A stretch of DNA of 64,000 nt from Acanthaster planci (GCF_001949145.1 NW_019091359.1:2226158-2290157); one strand, 5' to 3'; counted from the stretch's first letter, positions 46,380 to 57,313 are shown. Notes: generated by a model from the letters alone, not told the origin. Translations and numbers: made by a program.

Positions 46380-46573
46380 ACCCATCCTTGTTGAATACTA
46401 TTGTTCTTCAATTAAAATACTTAAACAAAATTAAGGTGAAGCTGACGAAGCAAGTTGCAAAATACATGTACTTAGATATTGACTTTAACCCAGAAGGATG
46501 TCAGGTCATTCTACACATTAGTTTCACAAGAAGTCCGTCTAAAAGTGCCTTGACCTCTACAGACATTACATTA
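46380..46573. repeat. module M, copy 4 (end only, cut by assembly gap)
   Basis: CAATTAAAATACTTAAACAA and the GAAGCTGA..AAG..GTTGCAA words match 31970-32020 and, loosely, 39285-39340. The rest of the module presumably lies in the unresolved bases. Confidence 0.5.
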
Positions 46574-47028
46574 NNNNNNNNNNNNNNNNNNNNNNNNNNN
46601 NNNNNNNNNNNNNNNNNNNNNNNNNNNNNNNNNNNNNNNNNNNNNNNNNNNNNNNNNNNNNNNNNNNNNNNNNNNNNNNNNNNNNNNNNNNNNNNNNNNN
46701 NNNNNNNNNNNNNNNNNNNNNNNNNNNNNNNNNNNNNNNNNNNNNNNNNNNNNNNNNNNNNNNNNNNNNNNNNNNNNNNNNNNNNNNNNNNNNNNNNNNN
46801 NNNNNNNNNNNNNNNNNNNNNNNNNNNNNNNNNNNNNNNNNNNNNNNNNNNNNNNNNNNNNNNNNNNNNNNNNNNNNNNNNNNNNNNNNNNNNNNNNNNN
46901 NNNNNNNNNNNNNNNNNNNNNNNNNNNNNNNNNNNNNNNNNNNNNNNNNNNNNNNNNNNNNNNNNNNNNNNNNNNNNNNNNNNNNNNNNNNNNNNNNNNN
47001 NNNNNNNNNNNNNNNNNNNNNNNNNNNN
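46574..47028. other. assembly gap, 455 N
   Basis: Run of N. Open frames drawn through it are artefacts. The sequence on its right edge resumes inside the 3' flank of G8. Confidence 1.
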
Positions 47029-47070
47029 ACGCACCCCCATGTAACCATAACTATGTGACTTTCCGCTGAA

Positions 47071-48345
47071 TTAATCTGAACAAAGTTTGATCTTACAAAG
47101 CTCTTTTTTAAAATCTTGTCGGAATCGTCTATTTGCCAGTCCATAAATCAACGGATTAATTGCACTGTTTATATACAGAGTAAAACTAACAACATTGAAT
47201 GCCCTCAGAAGTATGATATTGATGGCCGCGCCAGCATGTCGCAACAGATTCAAATCGGCCCAGATAAAATAAGGTAGCCAACTCAGGATGAACACTAAGC
47301 TAGTGATGAAGAGCATCCTGGTCGTTTTACGCTGCAGGACTGCACCACCGGGCCTTTGGGGGACGTGTTGTATCCCAAAGCTCCGCCCTCGGCAGTGCAG
47401 CCTGTTTTCACAAGTAGCATGATCATCCTTCGACGTAAGTGTCTCTTGGTTGTTTTGGCTGAAACACTTCTTATTTGCCGAATTGTGAATGACATTTGGC
47501 GGTGAGTCTGCATGGTTAATTTTTGTCTGGTTGGAATGTGAAGTGCTTGGATGGTCGGAGGCAGAAGACACGTTTTTGTCGACGCCTGGATGTATCGACA
47601 GGCTCGTCATGGGCTTGTCGACATTTGCAATACCAGATTTGTCCGATTGTTGGGCTGTTTCTGGTAAATTTACGGACCACTTGCTGACACCTTTCAATGA
47701 GTCCTCGGCTGGCATCGGTGGCCCATCAACGCCAACTCTGACGTGTTTCCGTATGGTCGTGTAAACTTTTCCGTAAGACACTAGAATCGCCAGAGTCATT
47801 GGCACCAAAGCCACAGTCTCTAATGCTACCTTTGCCTTGAATAGGACGGGTTCCGACCAGTCCTTGATTCTTAAAAACGATGGTATGGCGATCACAAACG
47901 ACACCACTAATGCAACACGGGCGGCTGTCTTACTCCTTCTGGGATTTAAGAAACGCCTTTGTGGGCGGCATATGCAGTCGTAACGATCCAGTGCAATGAG
48001 CATCGTGATAAAAACAGAATAAGCGACGGTCACATTACTAGTAGCGTCTATAAAACGAAAGACCAGAATGTTTTCAGCATGCTTACTAGTCAGAGCTAAG
48101 GTCACGTCAATTAGCGTGGCGAATTTCAATAAGCAGACGGTCAGATCTGCCCAAGCTAAGGCCATGATCAGGACATGGGTGCTAGTCTTACGCGTCTTGG
48201 TCCAGAAGACACGGAGGATGAGGCAGTTACCAGGCACACCAAAAAGGATCAGGAACGAGCTCACAATTACGATCGACAAGTCGTAGACGAACGAATCCTT
48301 CCACACATCGATGGACATTTCGGTAAAGTTGGAGATATTTTCCAT
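47071..48345 (-). CDS. intronless rhodopsin-class GPCR, array copy G8, 424 aa
   Basis: Complete receptor from ATG 48345 (MENISNFTEM). Sequons at Asn3 and Asn6, GVPGNCLILRV in TM1, LAWADL in TM2, DRYDCICRPQ (Arg121), SYGKVYTTIRKHV after TM5, KTTRMLFITSLVF into SWLPYF in TM6, and NPLIYGLANRRFRQDF in TM7. No disulfide Cys at 3.25 or in ECL2. From the DRY motif to mid-ICL3 it is almost identical to G5, but its TM2-ECL1-TM3 and TM6-TM7 outer parts differ. The 3' flank is also shared with G5. ICL3 contains a run of Ser/Thr residues that could be phosphorylated. Ligand unknown. Confidence 0.93.
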   Translation of the reverse strand: MENISNFTEMSIDVWKDSFVYDLSIVIVSSFLILFGVPGNCLILRVFWTKTRKTSTHVLIMALAWADLTVCLLKFATLIDVTLALTSKHAENILVFRFIDATSNVTVAYSVFITMLIALDRYDCICRPQRRFLNPRRSKTAARVALVVSFVIAIPSFLRIKDWSEPVLFKAKVALETVALVPMTLAILVSYGKVYTTIRKHVRVGVDGPPMPAEDSLKGVSKWSVNLPETAQQSDKSGIANVDKPMTSLSIHPGVDKNVSSASDHPSTSHSNQTKINHADSPPNVIHNSANKKCFSQNNQETLTSKDDHATCENRLHCRGRSFGIQHVPQRPGGAVLQRKTTRMLFITSLVFILSWLPYFIWADLNLLRHAGAAINIILLRAFNVVSFTLYINSAINPLIYGLANRRFRQDFKKELCKIKLCSD

Positions 48346-49680
48346 GGTTACACTCCAAACAAAGAGTGATGACTTTATTTCTGCAGTGGGCAAAGTGCTT
48401 GCTGGTGATTAGTGGAGCACAACAAAACTCATTTCAGCTCCTTCCATGGACTGTAGTGAGCTTCAATGGCTAGAAGCCGACGCTTCAGAGGGAAGTGTTG
48501 ATGTCACGGGATCCCTGATTGGTTTCTATGGTAACTATGTGGGGAAGCCTTTGCGCATTTTTTTTTGTCACATGAGTTATGACTTCGGCGGAGTATGAGA
48601 CGTTTAAACTTGCTGAAATAATTCTGACAAGAATTTACAAGTGTTTATGGCAAACCTGACCGATGCAATGTAAGTGTTTAGATATTACCACGGGGCAATT
48701 CTGTCGTTGGCTAATGCGAAATGAAGATGATTTACTATGATTTTATTGATGTATGTGAAGCTAAACGCATGACACTAGCTATCAAGATTAATTATTGACC
48801 GAAACGTCAGGGAAGAAACGCCAGTAAACATTCGAGCCCCAACACACGGGGTATTTAAAGCCAATATCGAGATTAAATTTTCAGGCTTGCCACAAATTAG
48901 CTGTATAAAAGGTTTTGGACAACCTTTATTCCTGCATTGCCCATTGAATTTGAGTTTATTGCAGTGACATTAACGGGAAAATTGAAATTATGTTCTCCAA
49001 TCTCTTAACTATGGTGTCCTTGTTTACCAACCCACTGAGATTTTATTGTTTTATTCAATCTTCTGATATTGCCGCCAAAACTACTTTGTAAAACATTCAG
49101 TCATATACAGTCACACACAAATTTCGCATGTGTTGATATTTTATTCATAAACACCTCGGACAATTTTTCGGGCATTAGTCGATCGCGTCCATTTTCTTGA
49201 TCCGGTCTATTTGGCAAAGTACAGATAAAAGGGTTATATCCTCTTTGAACAAATTCAGAAAGTATCTGATGGGCTTGTAAGCTTGATTGAGCCCCCCCCC
49301 CGCCCCAGGTTGTAATTTGCATTTTTTTTTTCAAAAAATTATTTTTATTTTTTCTGAAAAACAAAGATAACAATGTACATATCTAAACCTTTGATACAGC
49401 CCAATTTTGAGCCCTGACTTTGTTGAACACTTTTTTAATAATAATTGCATAATTATTGTATTGCACCCCCTAGGTCCGCCGTGAGCTGAAGTGCACCCCC
49501 AATCGGCCTAGAAAGACGAATGTTTACAAGCGGATTCTTGCGCACGTTCGGCGTTTACGCGTACTCAGCCTGCTCCCCGTCCGTCAAACGTGCCATTGAT
49601 CTCCATTATAAACGCGTGCCTATGCCGTGAAAAAATACGTCCTCTTTTGTTTCGCTCGGAGCGGATTGCAACCCCCCCCC
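48346..49680. other. 5' flank of G8 and intergenic DNA
   Basis: The first 550 bases are related to the 5' flanks of G4, G5 and G7 (GCAGTGGGCAAAGTGCTTGC, GGTTTCTATGGTAAC, AATGCGAAATGAAGATGA). The rest is non-coding as far as I can see, with a C-run at 49289 and a T-run at 49322. Confidence 0.5.
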
Positions 49681-49689
49681 CGGGGGGTC

Positions 49690-50955
49690 GGGAAACTACG
49701 GAAGCTTATATAGGACATGACTGAAAAAATGGGCCTATTTTGCCTTGGCGGATTAGTATTTCGCCCTTTGCGGATTAATACTTCGCCTGGGCGGATTAGT
49801 ATTTCGACAGGGCGAAAAAGTGATCCACCTGGGATTGGCGTAGATCCGTGTGTTAGAATGCGGTATGATTTCCTTGGGGGGGGTGACTTAGATAGACCGT
49901 TCCGACATTTTTCCTCGCCATTTTGCCGAAGACGGTGACTTACGAAGTACACTTTCGCTCCTGCATTAAGCAAAGGCAGAGATGATCTCCGAATTAATTA
50001 CCTTTTCCCCCGTAGATTATGTTGACAGGAATGTCAATGGAACTGCTTGAAAATTACCCTTATGAATCCATCAAACTTTTTAGCCATAAAACCTGAGTAA
50101 AAGCGCGTCACTTCTCTACTCTGATCGGGCGCGGGCTCAAAGTCTTGCCATCCCCCCCCAAAAAAAAAATTAACTGACTTTGTATATGATGATGAAAAGA
50201 ACTCTTTCCTTGCATATTATTCTTTTTTTAGAGAAATGGAGAGAGTTTACTGAGGCTAGTTTATCACATCATATCACAGACACTTTTTATTTGCAGAAGG
50301 GAAGGCAGTTTCATACAATAAAGCTAATTATTTATAAGGATATGAAACACTTTTAATTGATGCTACTGATATTCAAAGGGACTGGAGTTGACGGCATCAA
50401 TAAATGTCTGTGAATTTAATTTCTGGACCTTCAGGATATTTTTTAATACTTATGGTAATTTTAATGTAGTAATTGGTAACTTTTGTTTTTTGATCGTTTG
50501 TAATGAGCTTGTTTAGTTTGTGGAGTCCCAAGGAGAATAGCCATGTCAAATTGGCTTTTGGGACTAAGTCAACACACTTTGTTTAATGTTTAGTTTTTCC
50601 CTTTACATGCATGCATCGATATTATTCTGAGTAAAATCAGCATAATTTTGGGCTGCCATGGCAGAACGAATCTATTACTTGGATATCAAGTCTTTGACGC
50701 ACTGAAACAAGCTACGTACATATTGTTTAGGAGCCTCCCTTTTGTTTCTCCTAAAAAGGGGACTTACTCGTGACAGACAGAAAGTTTAAAATTGTAAAAG
50801 TTGGTATCGTAATGCATGGGTAAATGTGCGTCCCAAGACTAATCCGCCCAGGCAAAATACTAATCCGCCCAGGCGAAATATCAATCCGCCCGAGGGAAAT
50901 AGCAGGCCCAAATATTTTTTCTAGTCATGTACTACATACGCTTCCGTACGAAACG
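49690..50955. mobile_element. fold-back element with 22-bp tandem repeats in each arm
   Basis: The left arm (about 49690-49830) contains three to four copies of GGCGGATTAGTATTTCGCCTG. The right arm (about 50826-50955) contains the same unit in inverse orientation (AATCCGCCCAGGCGAAATAC). Outside these, GGAAGC..TAGGACATGACTGAAAAA on the left matches the inverse of TCTAGTCATGTACTACATACG on the right. The roughly 1-kb interior has no recognised gene. The arrangement resembles fold-back transposons whose ends are arrays of short repeats. It ends about 215 bases before the ANKRD16 start codon and so may overlap its promoter. Confidence 0.75.
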
Positions 50956-51169
50956 ACTTACTGCAAAAACTACACATGGTGGCGTTTTCAACATGGCGAC
51001 TTACATGAACACTTATACATATGTGTAGGTCTAGGTCGGTGTCAATTGTAACTGCCGTTGTGAGTATTTACAGTCCGTTTATGTGTATTGCCGCTTGCGA
51101 CGTATTTTTCAATAGTTTCAACGGAACATATTTTGCCTAGTCAAAGGTACCCTGATATGTATGTGATTG

Positions 51170-54100
51170 ATGCCTATCGCTTCATTAAAAAGGATGCAAA
51201 AGCAGGGAGAAACTTTCGTTAGTTGTGCGCAGAAAGGTGACGTGCATTCTATGCAGATATTGAGTGCTGGCAAATTTCAGGCAGACGAGATAATTGAGTA
51301 TAGTCGACCTCGGTCAGGTGACAGAGCAGTCCACTTGGCCGCCAGACATGACCACGTTCGAGTGTTGGAGTTTCTGAAAGTTGAGGGTACCGATTTTGAA
51401 ACTGCAAACTTGGATGGAAAAAGAGCCTTACACGAAGCGGCCGTGTCTGGGAATGGCAGTTGTGTGGCATTCTTGCTATCAACCGGTGTTCAGGTGGACC
51501 CTTTGAAAAGAGCTGACTGGTGTGTACAGTTCGTTATGTTGGTGTGCATGTAGCCCAGGTTGGACAACGTCTACACTGTACATTCCATTTCGACTAACGT
51601 CCAGGATATGAAAGTCCTTCTACTGGGCGTACGTGAAGATTTTTTCAACAGTTTTTTCTCACATTTTTACCAGTTACCTGTCGCGATTCGCGATCTTCTA
51701 CCGCACAAATATGTCGTTAATGAGTTGTGACAGAAAGCGTGAAGTTTTGCAGAATTTCCTGCAAAATATGTTTTCCGCGGGCGTATTTAGTAATTTCAAC
51801 ACAGCTTTTATGGAATTCAGGAAACAAGGCACTTGTGAACGACATTTTGAGCTGTCTTCGTCAGGTAAAAATGTGACAAAAACTGTTGAAAAAATTTCGC
51901 ATAGTAGAAGGACTTTCATACCCTGGATGTTAGTCGCAATGTAGACGTCATTGAAAAAATTTCGCATAGTAGAAGGACTTTCATACCCTGGATGTTAGTC
52001 GCAATGTAGACGTCATCCAACCTGGGCGAGTGTGCATGGAATATTTGGCTTGACAATCTAAAAACATTGTTCACTCTTTCTCTTTAAGGCCAACATGGCC
52101 AAGTAAAAAGTTGCATTTCAGGACTTATTACTTAAAGAGAGGAGATTACCCTTTTAATCTATAGAGGGTTTTCACGAGATGTAACATGACAGACAAAGGC
52201 ACTTACAGGAAGTGTACCATATCCATGGAGACGCAATGTCGCATACATTTTCAAATCTGGGTATTTCTATTGGTAATTTCATGTACACAAGAATGTTGAC
52301 TTCGAAGGCCCTTGTTTTCGTGCACATCTATGAAAAATGAACGCTGACTGTCAAAAATCACGTGACTAAAAATCTTCTATAAATTTCAAGTTTGGCAAAT
52401 ACACTTTCTTGACTTTTGCTACTGCTTTTGTTCAAGGTAAAGTAGCTCTCATCCCATTTGACAGGGTGACACGTGCATGTATACCTACATGTAGGTACCC
52501 AGGGTTATACATTTTTGTAGAAACAAATAAATCAAAACACATCTCAGGTTTTTGTTTCATTTGCTGAGAGTAGCAGAGTAACGTGGAGTTGCAATGTTTA
52601 GTTTGGTCAAATAAAAAGACACACTCCGTGGAGAGAAATTGAAAAGAACAACACTACCAGCCGTAGAAAGCTACCTGGCCAACACATGTACATTAGGTCT
52701 TCAAAAGGTGTATTTAAATGTCCAGGATTTGTTTCCATTTCCCTGTAGAATGTTCAGTTGCGTGAACCTGTCGGGCAATTCAGAAGATGTTTGTACACTT
52801 CAACACAGCATGAACTGCTTGACCTTCATGTACTTGTACATGTATATCCAGAAGATGTGAAACTATTTAACCTGCATTTACTTTTTGGGGACAGGACCCC
52901 TTTGCATCTGGCTTGTACCAAAGCAGACAAGGATATCATCAAACAACTCATTGAACATGGGGCTAACCCAAGACTAAGGAATAAAGATGGTTGGAATGCT
53001 CTCCATATTGCTGCCAGGTCAGTTAGCTGCCCGATCACATAATTAATTGGATGTTTCCTCTGGTAAAGTGTTGGTGGGACGCCCAGGACATTTTCAATCC
53101 AGCAGTTACAAAAAGCAGAGGATGTCCAGCATTTACAAGGGGTGAAGCATCCAAATTGAAATTGAAGTGAACCCGAAAAATGAGCTGTGTGATCATTTCT
53201 GTCAGACAAATTCTGTTTTAGAAGTTACTTTAAAAATTGTATCTTTAAGGTCAGTTAACCACTCAAAAACAAAAGATAAAGCAGGGGAAAAGGAGGAGCT
53301 ACATCTCACCCAAAAGGGGGGGGGGGTGAGTTCTTGATGAGATTTCCTCTGGGTCTGCTACTGACATTTTTTCCATCAATCACATTGTAATTAACATTTT
53401 ACTGCAGTCTACTGAGAAGGATCAGGTTGTTTTACCTTTTAGGGAGGGACACGTGGATATTTTGACCTATCTTCTGGACTGCATTCCTGACCTGTGGGAC
53501 ACGGTCAGCAAAAATGGTCGGACACCTCTACACACAGCAGGTACTGTCCCCGTGGATGGGAATTTAAAAAAAGAAGAATTACATGTAGCATTCTTTGAAT
53601 CAGAAGTCATATTTGACTAGAAGTTAGGTTACAGTTGAGAGATGATGATTTGCAGAAGAATTCCACTGTTACAATTTGTTTGAATAGTTTTTATATACTT
53701 TACACCAGTGTGTATGTTCATGGTGTATTCACAGTGTGATCCGAGTGTTGCACAGAAAATCACAATTTGGCTCAGGCGGGATTTAAACCCACGACTTCCT
53801 GCTTACTAGCATTGACATCTTAACTTTGAAGTTTGTCAGAATTGGCTGGATGGTTCGAATCCAGTGAGGTAGTGGGTACCACAGTCAGTGGGTACCACAG
53901 TCATTGTGTGGTTTAGTCATTTTCATACAAGGAGCTTGCAATTTGAAATGAAGGCTTGATGACTTGTGATGATCTGGTGCGTGCTCAACTTGTTATGACT
54001 TGATTATACGCTCCACACAGCGATCCATGTAAACCTTCACTAGCCTCGTCCATGGTGTTCGATAAAAGTATATGATGTTAACTTGCCTGTCACTGACAGG

Positions 54101-56673
54101 TAATGATGCCCAGCAACTTTGTTCAATGCTGACAGGCTGTCAGTAACAAAGTTGCTGGGCAATATTGCACGCTATTGTTGGATGCTGGGAAGTCTGTCAA
54201 AGTGGAAATTTTTGCTTCATGACTTTGTTCAGAAATAGGAAGAACCACACAAATGAAATCCCAAAACCAGCCCAAACAAAACGGTACAGAAATCTGGTTT
54301 CCAGTTAATTCTTGCCATGCAGTTAACTACCACGACTTGGAATAAAAGATATTAGTCATCAGTAGTTAGTAATTTTCTGTCTGTTTTCCAATTTGAATGT
54401 GTACACGAAGTGTTTATTGCAGATTATAATGGATAAATTTATTTACCCTCGGCAAAGCCCTGCATGGGAAGCATAGGGCAGTGAGTTTACTTCTGACAAG
54501 AGGCAGTTATCCAGTTGATCAAGCAGACAGCTGTGGATCCACTCCTTTGATGGATGCACTGAGAGATGGCTTTGTTGATATAGCTCAGCTTCTTGTAGAT
54601 CAACAAAAGGTACAGTCAATATGCCCTGGCGCTTGAAAACTGTGTTTATTCAGGACGTTGATGAATCCAATAGGCTTGCAGTGGGGGCAAAAGGAATTTG
54701 GGTTTTTGAAATAAAAGGAGAATGTGATTTGGGGATTAATCATTTCCCCTCCTTCTCAACGCATATGAAGCCCCAAAATGGCCTCGGCCCCCCCCCAAAA
54801 AATTTCTTAAATATTTTGCTCCCTCCAAAATAAAAATTTGGTTTAGGATCTGCCCTTGATACAGTGTGACATTAAAAGTACAAAGAAATTCCTAGAGAAC
54901 AAAGAGAATCTGTGTCCAATGGCATATCCTGAAGAATGACCTACATGTACAAAGAAATCAAGAAGTTGACATTGTGCAATCCCTAGCCAATCATAGTGTC
55001 CGGAACAATCAGGACAGTACGAAATACCATCCTTGCTGTGGGAAGGACCTTTGAAAGTCCATTGGCTTTTACTGTATGCACTTATTGCTTCTACCTAATG
55101 CCTACCCAAGGGCCCTGGTAATTGCTGATTTCTTTGAACTGTCATTGGCTAGATCTTAGTGAACCAATTTACCCAGCTCAACTCTTCCACTTGTGCATAG
55201 AGTAGAGTATTGAGCTATCCATACTGCTTTATATTTCCTTCACAAGTTTTCATGAGAATACCAGGGGCCTCATTTGCAGCAAGGTATGAGATGGAGAGAA
55301 CCCCCCCTGCTTTGTGTTGGTCATTGTCTCGCAGGAATCTGGGGAATTCCTTTCAGACATCTTGGGGGATGTATTAAGTAACAATAGTCTGGAATGTGTA
55401 TAGGGATTCGACATGTTGGGGGGGTACCCCTCGGTCTCATTTCTTGCTGGGTATAAGGGGCCTATAGGCATGAGCATTTGCATTCTCATGAATATTCATG
55501 GCCAGACCTTCTCAAGAAAGTGGCTTGTGTCTTGTCCCTATGAACTTCTCCATTTTACCCATGTAGGCAGAAGTGCATAAATGTGACATACTGGGCCGAA
55601 TGGCAGTACACCTTGCTGCACAGGCCGGCTGCCAATCGTCTGTCACTTTCCTTGTCAGTCAGCAACAGGTGGGTGTGGATACGCCTACCACAAAGGGTGG
55701 AAGCACGCCATTGCACCTGGCAGCCAAGGTTAGAAACTACATAGCAAGTCTTTGTAGCAAGTCTAAATTATGCAACATGATGACAGAACTCGGCAAACCT
55801 TTAACAAGTCGGTGGAATGTAAGCTCACTCTATGCACTAAAGAGTATTGAAAAAATTATATTCTTCATGGTCAGAGCTGTTATAATGCACTAGAAGTTCT
55901 ATGAATTTTTTTCTCAGCAACATCTCAAGTTCTTCTTCAAATGAGAGGTGAATCCAGTCAAATTTATATTTTTCATTGGTACCATTCCAGGAATGCCATT
56001 TCACAATGCTAGAGACTTTACACTCTCTTGGAGCCAACATCAATGCTGTAGACGACAAAGGAAGAACGGGTATGGATGACTCAATAGATCATATGGTCTC
56101 TTGTTGCCCAAAGATGTACTTATCCCTCACCTGTCAGCTTCTTTATGTAGTGGCCGACACAAGTGGAAGGACAGGGGAGAGGAAAGGGGGGGGGTGTCCA
56201 CGAAGCTGCCATTTATCAACGTCAGATCAATTTCCCAAGTTGTTTCCGAGGCTAATAGTTCAAGCAGGAAACTTTCCACACCTAAACAAATCTCATGACA
56301 TCAGAAGTTGTGGCTTGATAGTGACATTGGTCTTCTAACAAGCTTGCTTGCTCTAAACTTGGCATTAGAATTGGTCCAGATTTTTGTGGTGTGATTACTT
56401 TCAATATTTTTTCCAAAGTTACAAAGGCCAGAAGTGAAACTTCAGAATTTAAAATCATCGAATCCATGCTTTACCTTTTGACAGTTCATATTTCCAGCAA
56501 ATAACATGATTTCTTATTGGTTTTCAGCATTGCACATTGCTGCTGCTATTCAAAACCGAGCATGTGTGGAGACTCTGTTGAGATTGGGTGCGTTGGATTG
56601 CCCAGACAAGAGTGGACGCACACCAAGCCAACTTGTTCAAAAGCAAGACATTCTGAAACTCTTTGATATGTAG
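51170..56673 (+). CDS. ANKRD16: ankyrin repeat domain protein 16, seven exons, 369 aa
   Basis: Exons 51170-51519, 52895-53017, 53443-53540, 54458-54609, 55567-55728, 55991-56069 and 56528-56673 give a 1110-base frame with consistent phases and GT-AG introns. Human ANKRD16 is, as I recall, 361 aa. The protein is almost wholly ankyrin repeats: AVHLAARHDHVRVLEFL, RALHEAAVSGNGSCVAFL, TPLHLACTKADKDIIKQL, NALHIAAREGHVDILTYLL, TPLHTAALHGKHRAVSLLL, TPLMDALRDGFVDIAQLL, AVHLAAQAGCQSSVTFLV, TPLHLAAKECHFTMLETL, and a last repeat ending QLVQKQDILKLFDM. The mouse protein binds alanyl-tRNA synthetase and captures misactivated serine; the same role here is inferred by orthology. The start could also be the in-frame ATG at 51194. 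The last exon has been tandemly copied downstream. Confidence 0.94.
51552..52026. mobile_element. Mutator-like fold-back element in ANKRD16 intron 1
   Basis: The ends CCCAGGTTGGACAACGTCTAC and its inverse GTAGACGTCATCCAACCTGGG open inverted arms of about 140 bp, continuing through the shared word AGTAGAAGGACTTTCATA and AACAGTTTTT..CACATTTTTACC. The 9-base word GTGTGCATG flanks the element on both sides, three bases beyond each end, fitting the 9-11 bp target duplications of Mutator-like elements. No transposase inside. The right arm carries a tandem duplication (see next entry). Confidence 0.8.
51890..52018 (+). repeat. exact tandem duplication of about 65 bp in the right arm
   Basis: The segment beginning GAAAAAATTTCGCATAGTAG and ending CAATGTAGACGTCATT occurs twice in direct succession with no mismatch that I can see. 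The left arm has only one copy, so the duplication came after insertion of the element and is recent. Confidence 0.9.
53735..53860 (-). repeat. tRNA-derived SINE in ANKRD16 intron 3
   Basis: On the minus strand the T-arm-like GTGGGTTTAAATCCCGC is preceded by GCTAGTAAGCAGGAAGTC. Both, and the flanking CACAGTGTGATCCGAGTG-type word, match the 36.4 kb SINE (GTGGGTTCGAGTCCCAC, CTAGTAGGCAGGAGGTC). Same family, more diverged. Confidence 0.65.
54106..54162. repeat. inverted repeat in ANKRD16 intron 3
   Basis: TGCCCAGCAACTTTGTT and its inverse AACAAAGTTGCTGGGCA enclose a second small hairpin (CTGACAGGCTGTCAG). The nested stem would form a strong structure in the pre-mRNA. It may be a small MITE. Confidence 0.8.
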
Positions 56674-56678
56674 ACAAT

Positions 56679-57297
56679 GTGTTAGGACTGGACTAATTGA
56701 ATCACACGAACAAGGGGATGCACACCAAGCCAATTGGTCAAAAGCAGGACATTCTGAAATTCCTTGAGGACACATGAATTATGTGTGGGGACTCTGCTGA
56801 GATTGGGTGCGTTGGATTGCCCGGACAAGAGTGGACGCACACCAAGCAACAATGTGTGAGGACTCTTGTTGAGATTGGACTAATTGAAGCACCTGGACAA
56901 CGGGATGCACGCCAAGCCAATTGGTCAAAAGCAGGACATTCTGAAGTTCTCTGAGGACATAAATGTGTGAGGACTGTGATGAGATTAGACAAATTGAATC
57001 ACCTGAACAAGGGGATGCACACCTAGCCACTTGGTCAAAAGCAGGACACTCTGAAATTCTCCGAGGACATAAATGTGTGAGGACTGTGTTGAGATTGGAC
57101 TAATTAAATCACCTGGACAAAGGGGATGCACACCTAGCCAATTGGTCAAAAGCAGGACATTCTGAAATTCTCTTAGGACCTAAATGTGTGAGGACTGTGT
57201 TGAGATTGGACTAACTGAACCATTTGGACAAGAATGAATGCACATCGACCCAACTTGTCAAAAAGCAGACGTTCTGAAACTCCTCGAGGACACTTGA
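56679..57297 (+). repeat. tandem copies of the ANKRD16 last-exon sequence
   Basis: Six diverged copies (about 70-115 bases each, starting near 56679, 56783, 56852, 56963, 57073 and 57184) derive from the coding unit at 56563-56678. Words such as AGCCAATTGGTCAAAAGCAG, GAGATTGGGTGCGTTGGATT and GACATTCTGAAATTC mirror the exon. The copy at 56783 is closest to the exon but truncated; the others share derived changes (GATTGGACTAATTGAA), so they multiplied from one another. They lie before the AATAAA at 57308, hence probably in the 3' UTR. Confidence 0.9.
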
Positions 57298-57307
57298 GCA
57301 GTTATCA

Positions 57308-57313
57308 AATAAA
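57308..57313 (+). promoter_or_regulatory. ANKRD16 poly(A) signal
   Basis: AATAAA immediately after the exon-derived repeats, 635 bases past the stop, followed by a T/C-rich stretch. Best candidate for the end of the ANKRD16 transcript. Confidence 0.55.

Noticed and set aside
46229-47144. Long open frames spanning 46.5-47.0 kb on both strands
   Set aside because: They run through 455 N; the length is an artefact of the gap.
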